Part shown: positions 24,362 through 32,595 of the stretch, one piece after another
Numbering within the stretch: position 1 is the stretch's first letter
Layout: every line of letters starts with the position of its first letter
Source of the DNA: Chitinispirillales bacterium
Lineage (GTDB): Bacteria; Fibrobacterota; Chitinivibrionia; Chitinivibrionales; Chitinivibrionaceae
DNA: 57,249 nt
Direction of reading: 5' to 3'
Assembly (NCBI GenBank): GCA_031254455.1
Contig: JAIRUI010000086.1
Span: 1-57,249, forward strand
Position numbers and translations under genes: made by a program
The notes under the pieces: model-generated
Seen by the model: only the letters and a program-made list of their open reading frames with translations
Told to the model about the DNA's origin: nothing
Databases searched by the model: none

Positions 24362-25850
24362 TTGCTTATTCTGTGTTAAAAGCATTAATGTTATAGCAGT
24401 AATAATAATTGCCATAACAATAACAATGGCACAAGGAAGTGCTATTTGGGACGGAACAACGGATGTTTCATGGTATAATGCTTCTCAAGCCGAATTTACA
24501 ATAGCTACTGCCGAACAATTGGCTGGATTGGCGAGTTTAGTAAATAATGGAACAAACGATTTTGAAGGCAAAACAATAATATTGAAAAACAATCTCTATT
24601 TAGATAATAGAAATTGGACTCCGATTGGTGGGAACATTGGTTTTTTGGGCATATTTGAAGGAAACAATTATTCAATATCCGATCTGTTTATCTCATCGAA
24701 ACAAGAATATGTCGGGTTATTTGGACATGTTGATTATGGCGGACAGATTAAAAACCTTATAGTTAATGTTACGGAAATAATAACAACAAGCGATGAAGGG
24801 GTTGCCGGCGGATTAGTAGGACTTTACGGTTCTACAAAATCTATAGCAAATTGCGGAGTAATCATAAAAGAGAAAATTCATTCTACTTTGTATTCAGGCG
24901 GATTGGTAGGATTAAGTAACATAGAGATGACAATTAATAATGCTTATGTAATCGGCAATGTTTCTTCTTCAAATTTTTCTTATTCTGCCCACTCCGGTGG
25001 ATTAGTGGGATGGGGAAATAGTATTACAATTAACAATTCCTACGCGACAGGAAATGTTTCTGCTTTTTGTGGCGGTGATCTTGATGAAGAGCCATATTCT
25101 TTTGCCGGCGGATTGGTAGGAGGCGGTGATATCATGGTTACAGTTAACAATTCTTACACAATTAGTAATATTTCTGCCTCTTCGACAGAGGTTGCTCTCT
25201 CCGGCGGAATAGCAGGATTTGCAGGTGGTCAAGGTATAACGAGCAATTCCTACGCAAGTGGAACCGTAACGGCAACAGGTTTGGAAGCTGGAGCCGGTGG
25301 TATTTTCGGAAACGTTAACGATTCGAGAACAAATATTTCTGTTTTTTATAATTCTCAAGGAGCAAATCAAGCAACAGGAGGTGGAGAATCTATTGGAATC
25401 TTAGCCAAAAATTCTGAACAATTGAAAGCTCAAAACACCTTTCTCAACTGGGACTTTATCGACATTTGGGGAATTAACAGTGAAATCAATAATGGCTACC
25501 CTTATTTGCGCGTAATCGGAGATAATCCAGTTGTTTCAATTAGCAACGCTCAGAGAAGCGACAGCCGCTGCGGTATAAGATTTACAAACAACGTCGTTTC
25601 GAAACAAGCCGAAATCAACATAATTCTTCCGAATAATGAAAAAACAGCGGAAATGAAAACGGTAATTTATGACAATATAGGTAACGTTGTATTCACGTCT
25701 GTAAAAAGAGGCGATAAAGCGGTTTGGGATTTAACTAATAATACCGGACGTAAGGTAGCTAACGGAACGTATTTGCTTGTCGTTGAAGTGAAAGGCGTTT
25801 CTGGTAGAAGTTATATGTATTCGGCGAAATTGGGTGTGAGTGGGTGGTAA
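24348..25850 (+). CDS. GLUG-repeat adhesin with C-terminal FlgD/Ig-like domain
   Basis: A 500-aa exported protein. The ATG at 24348 has GGAGG 6 nt upstream and overlaps the end of the tail-fibre-like remnant. A long signal segment (to about TMAQGS, residue 31) precedes an N-terminal region common in GLUG proteins (FTIATAEQLAGLASLVNNGT, WTPIGGNIGFLGIFEGNNYS). Five to six GLUG-like repeats follow (GGLVGLYGSTKSIANC, GGLVGLSN, GGLVGWGNSITINNSYATGN, GGLVGGGD, GGIAGFAGG, GGIFGN). The C-terminus (AEMKTVIYDNIGNVVF; WDLTNNTGRKVANGTYLLVV) is a FlgD-type Ig-like domain, typical of secreted proteins in Fibrobacterota-like and FCB bacteria. Likely a cell-surface adhesin. Confidence 0.85.
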   Translation: MHKFNCLFCVKSINVIAVIIIAITITMAQGSAIWDGTTDVSWYNASQAEFTIATAEQLAGLASLVNNGTNDFEGKTIILKNNLYLDNRNWTPIGGNIGFLGIFEGNNYSISDLFISSKQEYVGLFGHVDYGGQIKNLIVNVTEIITTSDEGVAGGLVGLYGSTKSIANCGVIIKEKIHSTLYSGGLVGLSNIEMTINNAYVIGNVSSSNFSYSAHSGGLVGWGNSITINNSYATGNVSAFCGGDLDEEPYSFAGGLVGGGDIMVTVNNSYTISNISASSTEVALSGGIAGFAGGQGITSNSYASGTVTATGLEAGAGGIFGNVNDSRTNISVFYNSQGANQATGGGESIGILAKNSEQLKAQNTFLNWDFIDIWGINSEINNGYPYLRVIGDNPVVSISNAQRSDSRCGIRFTNNVVSKQAEINIILPNNEKTAEMKTVIYDNIGNVVFTSVKRGDKAVWDLTNNTGRKVANGTYLLVVEVKGVSGRSYMYSAKLGVSGW

Positions 25851-25877
25851 AAAAATGATTATAGGAGAGGATGAATT

Positions 25878-26096
25878 ATGGAGTTTACAGTAGGGAGAGA
25901 TACTAAAATAGAAATCGCTCCCCAAGAGATAAGAGAATCATGGATAGGGCAATATGCCAATATGGTTCATCTGTATAATTCGGATGAACGTAGATTTTTG
26001 GAGTTGTTCGGTGTTGTATTTTCGCTTTTTATAAGTCGTAATAGAAAAGAACACTGGATACCGCAAGCCTATTCAACATCGGAAAGTGAGGATTAA
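25878..26096 (+). CDS. Small island protein, unknown
   Basis: A 72-aa protein with GGAGAGG about 10 nt before the ATG. The sequence (MEFTVGRDTKIEIAPQEIRE, then YNSDERRFLELFGVVFSLFI) has no signal peptide and one moderately hydrophobic stretch. It directly precedes a lipoprotein gene (ATG 1 nt after the stop region), mirroring the small-protein/lipoprotein pairing elsewhere in the island, but in the opposite order. Confidence 0.6.
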   Translation: MEFTVGRDTKIEIAPQEIRESWIGQYANMVHLYNSDERRFLELFGVVFSLFISRNRKEHWIPQAYSTSESED

Positions 26097-26768
26097 ATGA
26101 TTAAATTATTTTTAATGTTTGTAGCAATGCTACTGGTTGCGTGCGGTGATGGAACCGGCCGAACAAACCAAACCGTCAATAGTTGTATTGAAGGAGTAGA
26201 AATTCCAAAAGGCGCCCTTGTTCAGCGTGGAGGAATTAAGGTGAATGGTAATAACGTAAAGGAATTTTTGACCGTGTTTGAGAGTGCGTTTAACAGTGAC
26301 GAAGAAGAGTTGACGGTGCAAAAATCCGAACAAGAAGGCTGGGAAGTCTTTATAAGATACGGCTTGTATGGGTATATCAAAGAAAGGCAAAAAACACTAG
26401 AAGAAACAAATCTAAACGTAAAGGAATTATTTGACTATTCGGAAAATGGAAGATTGTATATAGGAGGAGGTGAAATAGAAATATATAATGACGACACAGA
26501 TGAGTCGTGTAATGTAGCTAGATTTCAATTTACCGGAGAATTTTCAGGAGAAGTGGTATATGAGAACTTAAAACTGTCGTTTGAATCTAAAGAAAACGGG
26601 TACGTTATAAAGCGCACGAGTGGTAAAGTGACAGTTAACGGCATAGATATAACCGACCTGACGTTTCCGGAAAGGACAGTAATTTGTTACTACGGTAACG
26701 GAGAAAATAACGAATGTCTTCCAATGGGGGTATTAAGATGGAAACTAACCACAGAGTGTTTCAAATAA
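26097..26768 (+). CDS. Island lipoprotein of unknown function
   Basis: A 223-aa lipoprotein with signal peptide MIKLFLMFVAMLLVAC (Cys16, lipobox LVAC). The mature part carries beta-strand-like segments (GRLYIGGGEIEIYNDD, FTGEFSGEVVYENLKLSFES, VIKRTSGKVTVNGIDI). It starts directly after the previous stop and is probably translated by coupling. No family recognised. Confidence 0.7.
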   Translation: MIKLFLMFVAMLLVACGDGTGRTNQTVNSCIEGVEIPKGALVQRGGIKVNGNNVKEFLTVFESAFNSDEEELTVQKSEQEGWEVFIRYGLYGYIKERQKTLEETNLNVKELFDYSENGRLYIGGGEIEIYNDDTDESCNVARFQFTGEFSGEVVYENLKLSFESKENGYVIKRTSGKVTVNGIDITDLTFPERTVICYYGNGENNECLPMGVLRWKLTTECFK

Positions 26769-26825
26769 ACACATTTGGGGAAATGTTGCAAAACGTTTTG
26801 TATAAAGCTAAGAGGAGTCTTTGTT

Positions 26826-27530
26826 ATGAAATTATTTAAATTGTTATTAGTGACGATATTCAGTATTGTTGTGATGTTTTTATTCGGATGTGGAGACGTT
26901 ACACTAACAAACGGTTTAGTTGTTAAATTGGTAATGGTAGAAAATAATTTGTATGGAAACTTGCAAGAGCAAAATAGAATTACATTAACACACGGCATGT
27001 GTGATATTTTTACAAATTATCAAAATTTATTTAAAGCTGTTGCAGAAGAAAGAGAGAATATCGCAGCGTCGATTAATACGAAATTAAAAACTGAAGAGTG
27101 GACGATAGACGTTGCAATAAAGATTGATTTTTTTACAGGCATGCAAATTCTGGGAGTAAGTCCAAACAGTGTAGAGTTTTATCCCGAATGTGACATTAGA
27201 GGAATTCGCAATGATACATTGTTTTATATTTGGAATATCAACATAGGCGACGAAGATATAAAAGAGACAGTGGAAAAGCAATTAGAATTTTTAGGACTCC
27301 CGCCGCGTGAAGTAATAATGTCTTGTTATCGTGACAGAGTTTTGTATGAAGTAAAAAATGAATTTTATGAATATACATATCAAGAAAGTGAACACGGTAA
27401 TGCTTTTGTAAAAATACATTTTGAAAAAGTGTTTGAAGGTGCGTTTGATAAAAGTAAATTTTCTTATCTGGAACCATTGACTTATGTCGTAAATTTACCT
27501 TATTTAGGTGTAGGTGACATAGAAGAGTGA
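26826..27530 (+). CDS. Island lipoprotein of unknown function
   Basis: A 234-aa lipoprotein. The ATG at 26826 is chosen because AGAGGAG lies 9 nt upstream and it gives a normal signal peptide (MKLFKLLLVTIFSIVVMFLF) with lipobox LFGC; an earlier in-frame ATG at 26775 would bury the signal. The mature part is mixed alpha/beta (ENIAASINTKLKTEEWTIDV, DVAIKIDFFTGMQIL). Fifth and last lipoprotein of the island. Confidence 0.7.
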   Translation: MKLFKLLLVTIFSIVVMFLFGCGDVTLTNGLVVKLVMVENNLYGNLQEQNRITLTHGMCDIFTNYQNLFKAVAEERENIAASINTKLKTEEWTIDVAIKIDFFTGMQILGVSPNSVEFYPECDIRGIRNDTLFYIWNINIGDEDIKETVEKQLEFLGLPPREVIMSCYRDRVLYEVKNEFYEYTYQESEHGNAFVKIHFEKVFEGAFDKSKFSYLEPLTYVVNLPYLGVGDIEE

Positions 27531-27552
27531 AATACAGAATGAGGGTAAATTA

Positions 27553-27609
27553 ATGGCAGGGATATTCGAAAAAGGAGTTCTTGTGAAAGAGAGAAAAATT
27601 TATGAATGA
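27553..27609 (+). CDS. 18-aa frame, possible truncated structural-gene start
   Basis: A GAGGG ribosome-binding site precedes an 18-aa frame (MAGIFEKGVLVKERKIYE) that overlaps the next gene's start. The MAGI opening matches the start of the 756-aa structural-like protein at 16933 (MAGIIAQIRE). It may be the stub of a deleted paralogue or a leader peptide. Weak evidence. Confidence 0.3.
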   Translation: MAGIFEKGVLVKERKIYE

Positions 27610-27901
27610 ATTTGGCGGTGAAATTGCTGGCGTAAATGCCCCTAAGGCGTTTAAAGTTTTGCTTGTTACAAGTAAAAGCGTAAACGATGCAGAAAATCTT
27701 CTTTGTAAAAAGTTTTCTGAGTGGTGTGAATGTGGCTACGGCGCTAAAATGAAGTTCTTGGAAAATAATTTTAATTTTAGCTTAGTTGGTCGTTTTACTT
27801 TGGAAACAGATGAAGAAAGTAAAAAAAAAGAGGATTATTTTGCAACTCTTCAATATCTAATTTCTGAAGCGAGATATTATGGAATAAAATCTGTTATTTA
27901 G
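27602..27901 (+). CDS. Small protein at the end of the island, unknown
   Basis: A 99-aa protein (MNEFGGEIAGVNAPKAFKVL) whose ATG overlaps the preceding stub (GAGAGAAAAATTT upstream). The LVTSKSVNDAENLLCKKFSE and ATLQYLISEARYYGIKSVI segments suggest an alpha/beta fold. No family recognised. It is the last island gene; 130 nt without a gene follows before the EF-G start. Confidence 0.6.
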   Translation: MNEFGGEIAGVNAPKAFKVLLVTSKSVNDAENLLCKKFSEWCECGYGAKMKFLENNFNFSLVGRFTLETDEESKKKEDYFATLQYLISEARYYGIKSVI

Positions 27902-28031
27902 AAATTATAGGACTTAAAAAGCGCCTTGATAGTTATATATAAAAATTCAAAATAAGTTAATCGTAAAAAATTTATTGGCTCAATTCTAGTTAAGCACAAA
28001 TTATTTTAATAAACAAAATTTTGGAGAGAAA

Positions 28032-30107
28032 ATGAACGATTTGTCGAAACTGCGTAACATCGGAATTATGGCGCATATAGACGCCGGAAAAACCACTACG
28101 ACCGAACGAATTTTGTATTACACGGGCGTTGTTCACGCTATTGGGGATGTAGATGACGGAAACACCGCTATGGACTGGATGGTTCAGGAGCGCGAACGTG
28201 GAATTACGATAACTTCGGCGGCGACCGCTTGCATTTGGAAAGATATAAACATAAATATTATAGATACTCCCGGACACGTGGATTTTACCATAGAAGTAGA
28301 ACGTTCTCTGCGGGTTTTGGACGGAGCCGTGGCGCTTTTTGATTCGGTTAGCGGAGTCGAAGCGCAAAGTGAAACCGTTTGGCATCAGGCGGACAAATAC
28401 GGTGTCCCGCGAATTGCGTTTGTTAATAAAATGGACAAAAACGGGGCGGATTTTTTTAACGTTCTAAAAATGATGAAAGAAAAATTAACGGGAAAACACG
28501 TAGCACTGCAAATTCCCATAGGCGCGGAAAGCGGTTTTGAAGGACAAATCGATTTAATAAAAATGGTTGCGCTGAAGTACTCAAACGACGATTTTGGAAA
28601 AACGGTCGTCGAAGAAGATGTTCCCCAAAATATAAAAGACGACGCTGTAATTTGGCGCGAAAATCTTATCGAAAACATTGCCGAATACGATGACGAAATG
28701 ACGAATTTGTATTTGGACGGAAAAGAAATTTCAAATGAAATAATTTACAGGACTTTGCGAAAAGCCACTATAGAAAACGGCGTTACTCCCGTGCTTTGCG
28801 GTTCGGCGTTTAAGGATAAAGGAGTTCAGCCTATTCTTGACGCGATAGACGCATATTTGCCGTCGCCGCTTGATCGCGGAAACGTTAACGGAAAACTTAT
28901 TGACGGGAAAGACGCGTTTCGTCGTCCGCAAAACGACGATAAATTTTCGGCGCTGGTTTTTAAAATCGCCGGAGACGAACACGTCGGACGACTTGCGTTC
29001 ATCCGCATTTATTCGGGAACGGCGACTGTGAAAGGGCGATTGCTGAACCCGCGAAACGGACGAAAAGAAAAAATTACGCGGTTTTTCAAAATGCATTCCA
29101 ATAAAAGAACGCAAGTCGAAGAAGTTACTGCGGGCGATATTGTCGCGGTTGTAGGTCTTAAATGGACGACGACGGGCGATACGCTTTGCGATGAGGATAA
29201 TCCGATTGTTTTTGAAGGTTTGGAATTTGCAAAGCCGGTTATTTCTGTTTCACTTGAACCGAAAAACGCCGAAGAAGAAGAAAAAATGCTTGAAGCGCTT
29301 ATCCGTCTAGAAGACGAAGACCCCACTTGCAAGGTAATCGAAGACAAAGAAACGGGGCAGCGGCTTCTGTCGGGAATGGGTGAATTGCACTTGGAAATAT
29401 TAATAGACAGGCTCAAACGGGAGTTCAACGTTGAAGTTTATACCGGTAAACAGCAGGTCGCTTATCGTGAAACGATTTTGAACGAGAGTGAAATTTGCGA
29501 GAATTTCAAAAAACTTGTCGATAAAAAAGAACAATCCGTCGAAATTACTTTAAAAGTTATGCCGCTTGAAGATATTTCAAAAGATATGGTTTTTGAAAGT
29601 GAAATAATTGACGAAAACGTTTCTTTGCAATTTATAAACGCCGCTAAAGAGGGAATTTTGGAATCGCTTTCAGGTGGAGAAAAATCAGGATTTCCAATAA
29701 TAGGAGTAAAAGCGATTCTCAAAAAAATTGTCGTTAACGAAGCGGAAACAACCGAAATAATTTGTAAAATCGCCGCTTCGGTTTTGTTTAGAAAAGCGTG
29801 CATAAACGCGGGCGGGGTGATTTTGGAACCTGTTATGAGCATAGACGCGGTCGCGCCGGAAGAATTTGTCGGTACGCTTATCAACGATATTACGACCAGA
29901 CGCGGAATCGTGAGAGGAGTCGATATACAAGGGGTTCGACGGATAATTCACGCCTGTGCGCCGCTTTCGCAAATGTTTGGATACGCGACTCAAATACGTT
30001 CGCTTTCTCAAGGAAGAGCTGCGTACACGATGGTATTTTCGCATTATCAACACTGCGACAAAAAACTTGAAAAAGAAATTTTGCGCTCAATAGGAAGAAT
30101 TTATTAA
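28032..30107 (+). CDS. fusA: Translation elongation factor G
   Basis: A 691-aa GTPase that translocates tRNA and mRNA on the ribosome, of normal EF-G length. Visible are G1 AHIDAGKT (residues 14-21), the switch I region ERERGITITSAATAC, G3 DTPGH (78-82), G4 NKMD (132-135), domain II, and domain IV/V segments (SGMGELHLEILIDRLKREF, then GGVILEPVMSIDAVAPEEFV). The ATG has GGAGAG 6 nt upstream. It is not beside rpsL, rpsG or tuf, so it could be a second EF-G copy; nothing in the sequence decides this. The gene symbol is therefore for the family. Confidence 0.93.
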   Translation: MNDLSKLRNIGIMAHIDAGKTTTTERILYYTGVVHAIGDVDDGNTAMDWMVQERERGITITSAATACIWKDININIIDTPGHVDFTIEVERSLRVLDGAVALFDSVSGVEAQSETVWHQADKYGVPRIAFVNKMDKNGADFFNVLKMMKEKLTGKHVALQIPIGAESGFEGQIDLIKMVALKYSNDDFGKTVVEEDVPQNIKDDAVIWRENLIENIAEYDDEMTNLYLDGKEISNEIIYRTLRKATIENGVTPVLCGSAFKDKGVQPILDAIDAYLPSPLDRGNVNGKLIDGKDAFRRPQNDDKFSALVFKIAGDEHVGRLAFIRIYSGTATVKGRLLNPRNGRKEKITRFFKMHSNKRTQVEEVTAGDIVAVVGLKWTTTGDTLCDEDNPIVFEGLEFAKPVISVSLEPKNAEEEEKMLEALIRLEDEDPTCKVIEDKETGQRLLSGMGELHLEILIDRLKREFNVEVYTGKQQVAYRETILNESEICENFKKLVDKKEQSVEITLKVMPLEDISKDMVFESEIIDENVSLQFINAAKEGILESLSGGEKSGFPIIGVKAILKKIVVNEAETTEIICKIAASVLFRKACINAGGVILEPVMSIDAVAPEEFVGTLINDITTRRGIVRGVDIQGVRRIIHACAPLSQMFGYATQIRSLSQGRAAYTMVFSHYQHCDKKLEKEILRSIGRIY

Positions 30108-30198
30108 CGCTTATGTTATTATTGAGGTGTTTTGTTATTGTTTTTAGATCGGAGTCGATAGTTAAAATGTTTTTTATATGAAATTTGGAGGTATGAGA

Positions 30199-30711
30199 AT
30201 GGTAAAGAAAGTTTGTTCTTTTTTCTTGTTTATTGTTTTGAGTGTGAGTTCTCAAGACTATGAGGATGTTTTGCCGATAATCGGCGGCGATTTTAAATAT
30301 GAAAACTTACAGTACTTTAAACAGAGGGCGATGAAATACGAATCTTTTAGATATTTTCAAGAATTGTATTTGGAAGCGGAAAGAGATTTAGGCAAAGAAC
30401 AGCCGACGAATAGGATAGGTTCGATATTTAAATGTGAAATTTCGTATAAAAATATGGTCGAAATAATACTGTTTATTGCAGAAGAATTGGGAGAAAATGC
30501 ACAAGAATTACGAAAAGGTGCGGCAAATGCGGGCATAAAGCTGAGAACCGATTTTAATAAATCGGTAAACTCCGAATGTGCGAAATGGTCAAACGCTCTT
30601 TTGGTTAATGCGGAAACATATAAAACAGAAAAAAGAAAAGATATTGAAAGTAATTATAAAAATATTGAAAAGAAACTTTTTTCTTGTTTGAAGAAAAATG
30701 TGTTGAAATAA
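30199..30711 (+). CDS. Small exported protein, unknown
   Basis: A 170-aa protein from the ATG at 30199, the third in-frame ATG, because GGAGG is 7 nt upstream of it and inside the earlier alternatives. Signal peptide MVKKVCSFFLFIVLSVSSQ is followed by a helical, charged domain with three cysteines (FKCEISYKN, NSECAKWSNA, KKLFSCLKKN). No family recognised. A TTG-started hydrolase gene follows after 20 nt. Confidence 0.7.
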   Translation: MVKKVCSFFLFIVLSVSSQDYEDVLPIIGGDFKYENLQYFKQRAMKYESFRYFQELYLEAERDLGKEQPTNRIGSIFKCEISYKNMVEIILFIAEELGENAQELRKGAANAGIKLRTDFNKSVNSECAKWSNALLVNAETYKTEKRKDIESNYKNIEKKLFSCLKKNVLK

Positions 30712-30731
30712 ATTATAGTCACGGTTGAGAC

Positions 30732-31487
30732 TTGAAAAAAGTTATAGTTATTCTAATCGTCTTTGCTTTTATTTCTTGTAAAAAAGATAAAAATCTTTCA
30801 GAAATCGGCAACTTGCCCGATTCGTCAAACTTTGCGTTAAAAATAAAACTTCCAAACGAAAATATTGAGTGGATTTTGGGAATTCATGCAATAAAAAATG
30901 CGGCAAAACCGCTTCCATTAATTGTTTATCTTCACGGCGGGATTGGCGCTAACCGTAACGACAAAGGCGAGAAAGCGTTTGAAATGATGAATTTTATTTA
31001 TGACAGCATCCCGATTTTTGCGGTAAGTCCGTCATCGGATTTACAAAATCCGTGGTGGTCTTCAAACGGAGTTGAGAGGATAAAGTTTGCAGTGAAATAT
31101 ATGACCAATAATTACAATATTGATACTTCAAAAATATTTTTATGCGGAGTTTCGGACGGGGCGGCGGGCATTTTTTATTTTGCCGCGACGCAGGACTATC
31201 CGCTGTTTGCAAGATATTTTGCAATTTCCGGGTTCGGTGAAATGATTTTGGGAGATCCGCCGATAATTACGCAAAGTTTGCGAAAAAGCAAAATTTATAT
31301 TGTAAATGCCGGAAACGATCGCCTTTATCCTGCCGAAAGAACCAAAAGTTTCGCCCAAAATTTAATAAATGACGGAATAGACGTAGAATTTAAATTTTAC
31401 GAAAACGAAGAACACGGCTTTGATTACAAACAGAAAGAGTTTGACAATTTTGTGCAACGAATGGGCTTGTTTTATTTACAAAAATAA
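30732..31487 (+). CDS. Alpha/beta-hydrolase lipoprotein
   Basis: A 251-aa lipoprotein with signal peptide KKVIVILIVFAFISCKK (lipobox FISC) and an esterase/phospholipase-type alpha/beta-hydrolase domain. The oxyanion segment is LIVYLHGGIG, the nucleophile elbow GVSDGAAG (Ser in GxSxG), the acid probably Asp in NAGNDRLYP, and the histidine in ENEEHGFDY. Dienelactone-hydrolase and feruloyl-esterase-like proteins share this layout. In a fibre degrader a carbohydrate esterase is plausible, but the substrate is not readable. The TTG start at 30732 is supported only by the signal peptide that follows it. Confidence 0.82.
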   Translation: MKKVIVILIVFAFISCKKDKNLSEIGNLPDSSNFALKIKLPNENIEWILGIHAIKNAAKPLPLIVYLHGGIGANRNDKGEKAFEMMNFIYDSIPIFAVSPSSDLQNPWWSSNGVERIKFAVKYMTNNYNIDTSKIFLCGVSDGAAGIFYFAATQDYPLFARYFAISGFGEMILGDPPIITQSLRKSKIYIVNAGNDRLYPAERTKSFAQNLINDGIDVEFKFYENEEHGFDYKQKEFDNFVQRMGLFYLQK

Positions 31488-31566
31488 GCAAAAAGTATCT
31501 ATTGTTGTTTTGAAAAACATTAAAAATTTCGTAAAAAATACTTGTTGCTTTGGTTGTACAACAATA
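31487..31566 (+). repeat. Two interleaved inverted repeats upstream of the R-M genes
   Basis: AGCAAAAAGTAT (31487-31498) pairs with ATACTTGTTGCT (31538-31549) with one mismatch. TATTGTTGT (31500-31508) pairs perfectly with ACAACAATA (31558-31566). The pairs interleave. They lie in the 190-nt gene-free stretch before the methyltransferase and could be a terminator region or operators; AT-richness makes chance likely too. Confidence 0.35.
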
Positions 31567-31680
31567 TCTGCGCTTTTTTCTTTATGATTATTTGTTTTTT
31601 ATGTTTTTTTATTAAACATTTAGTATTTTTTCTATGGTATAGTAACGAAAAAACGAATGAAAAGCTAAAGGTAGGAGATT

Positions 31681-32595
31681 TTGAATTTTAGTTATATAGA
31701 TTTGTTTGCCGGTATAGGCGGATTTCATCAGGCGGCGGACGATTTAGGCGGGAAATGTGTTTTTGCCTGCGAGATTGATTCGGAAGCAAAACGGGCGTAC
31801 GAATTGAATTATGGCATAACTCCGTACGGCGATATAACACAATTAGATAAATCAGAAATACCCGAACATGATATTTTATTTGCAGGTTTTCCTTGCCAGC
31901 CATTCAGTATAATAGGAAAAAAATTAGGATTTGATGATATTCGAGGAACGTTGTTTTTTGAAATTGCTAAAATATTAAGTGAAAAAAAACCTAAAATGTT
32001 TATTTTGGAAAATGTAAAACAATTGAAAACCCACAATAAAGGGAAAACGTTAGATGTTATTTTGAAAACATTGGAAAATTTAGGTTATAAAGTTTATAAT
32101 GATGTTTTAAATGCACTGAATTTTGGGCTTCCGCAAAAGAGAGAGCGTATCATTATAGTAGGGTTTTTAGATAAATCCATTAATTTTTCTTTTCCTAAAT
32201 ATAAAATTAAGGGGAATTTAGAAGATATATTGGAAAAAGAAAATAATGTTGAAGTTAAACATTTTGCAAGTGAAAAAATTATTAAAAAGAGAAAATCAAA
32301 ACATGAAAGCGAATTCTTTCCAAGTATATGGCATGAAAATAAATGCGGCAATATATCAAGTTACCCTTATTCGTGCGCCTTACGCGCCGGAGCGTCATAT
32401 AATTATTTACTTGTAAATGGAAATAGAAGATTGACGCCTCGTGAAATGCTTCGTTTGCAAGGTTTTTCTGATACCTTTAAAATTGTTTGTAACGATAGCC
32501 AAACAAGGAAACAAGCAGGGAACGCAGTGCCTGTTAATGTCATAAAAGCTGTGCTAAAGGAGGCGCTTCTTGCAGAGACCAAAACTAAGAGATAA
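31681..32595 (+). CDS. DNA (cytosine-5-)-methyltransferase
   Basis: A 304-aa type II modification enzyme that methylates C5 of cytosine. Motifs are in order: I DLFAGIGGF (residues 7-15, AdoMet binding), IV GFPCQPFS with the catalytic Cys72, VI ENV (110-112), VIII QKRERI (152-157), a short target-recognition region (about 165-245), IX RRLTPREMLRLQGF and X GNAVPV. The TTG at 31681 has TAGGAG 5 nt upstream. The recognition sequence cannot be read. It overlaps the next gene by 26 nt and forms a cassette with it and Vsr, protecting host DNA from the partner nuclease. Confidence 0.95.
   Translation: MNFSYIDLFAGIGGFHQAADDLGGKCVFACEIDSEAKRAYELNYGITPYGDITQLDKSEIPEHDILFAGFPCQPFSIIGKKLGFDDIRGTLFFEIAKILSEKKPKMFILENVKQLKTHNKGKTLDVILKTLENLGYKVYNDVLNALNFGLPQKRERIIIVGFLDKSINFSFPKYKIKGNLEDILEKENNVEVKHFASEKIIKKRKSKHESEFFPSIWHENKCGNISSYPYSCALRAGASYNYLLVNGNRRLTPREMLRLQGFSDTFKIVCNDSQTRKQAGNAVPVNVIKAVLKEALLAETKTKR

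Noticed and set aside
14352..27901. Complete prophage
   Set aside because: No integrase, repressor, terminase, portal, capsid, tape-measure or lysis gene could be seen, and I found no flanking direct repeats.
29462..29884. 140-aa minus-strand frame in the EF-G gene
   Set aside because: Shadow frame over conserved domain IV/V of EF-G.
28032..30107. Tetracycline-resistance ribosomal protection protein
   Set aside because: The AHIDAGKT start and length are shared, but switch I and domain IV read as canonical EF-G.
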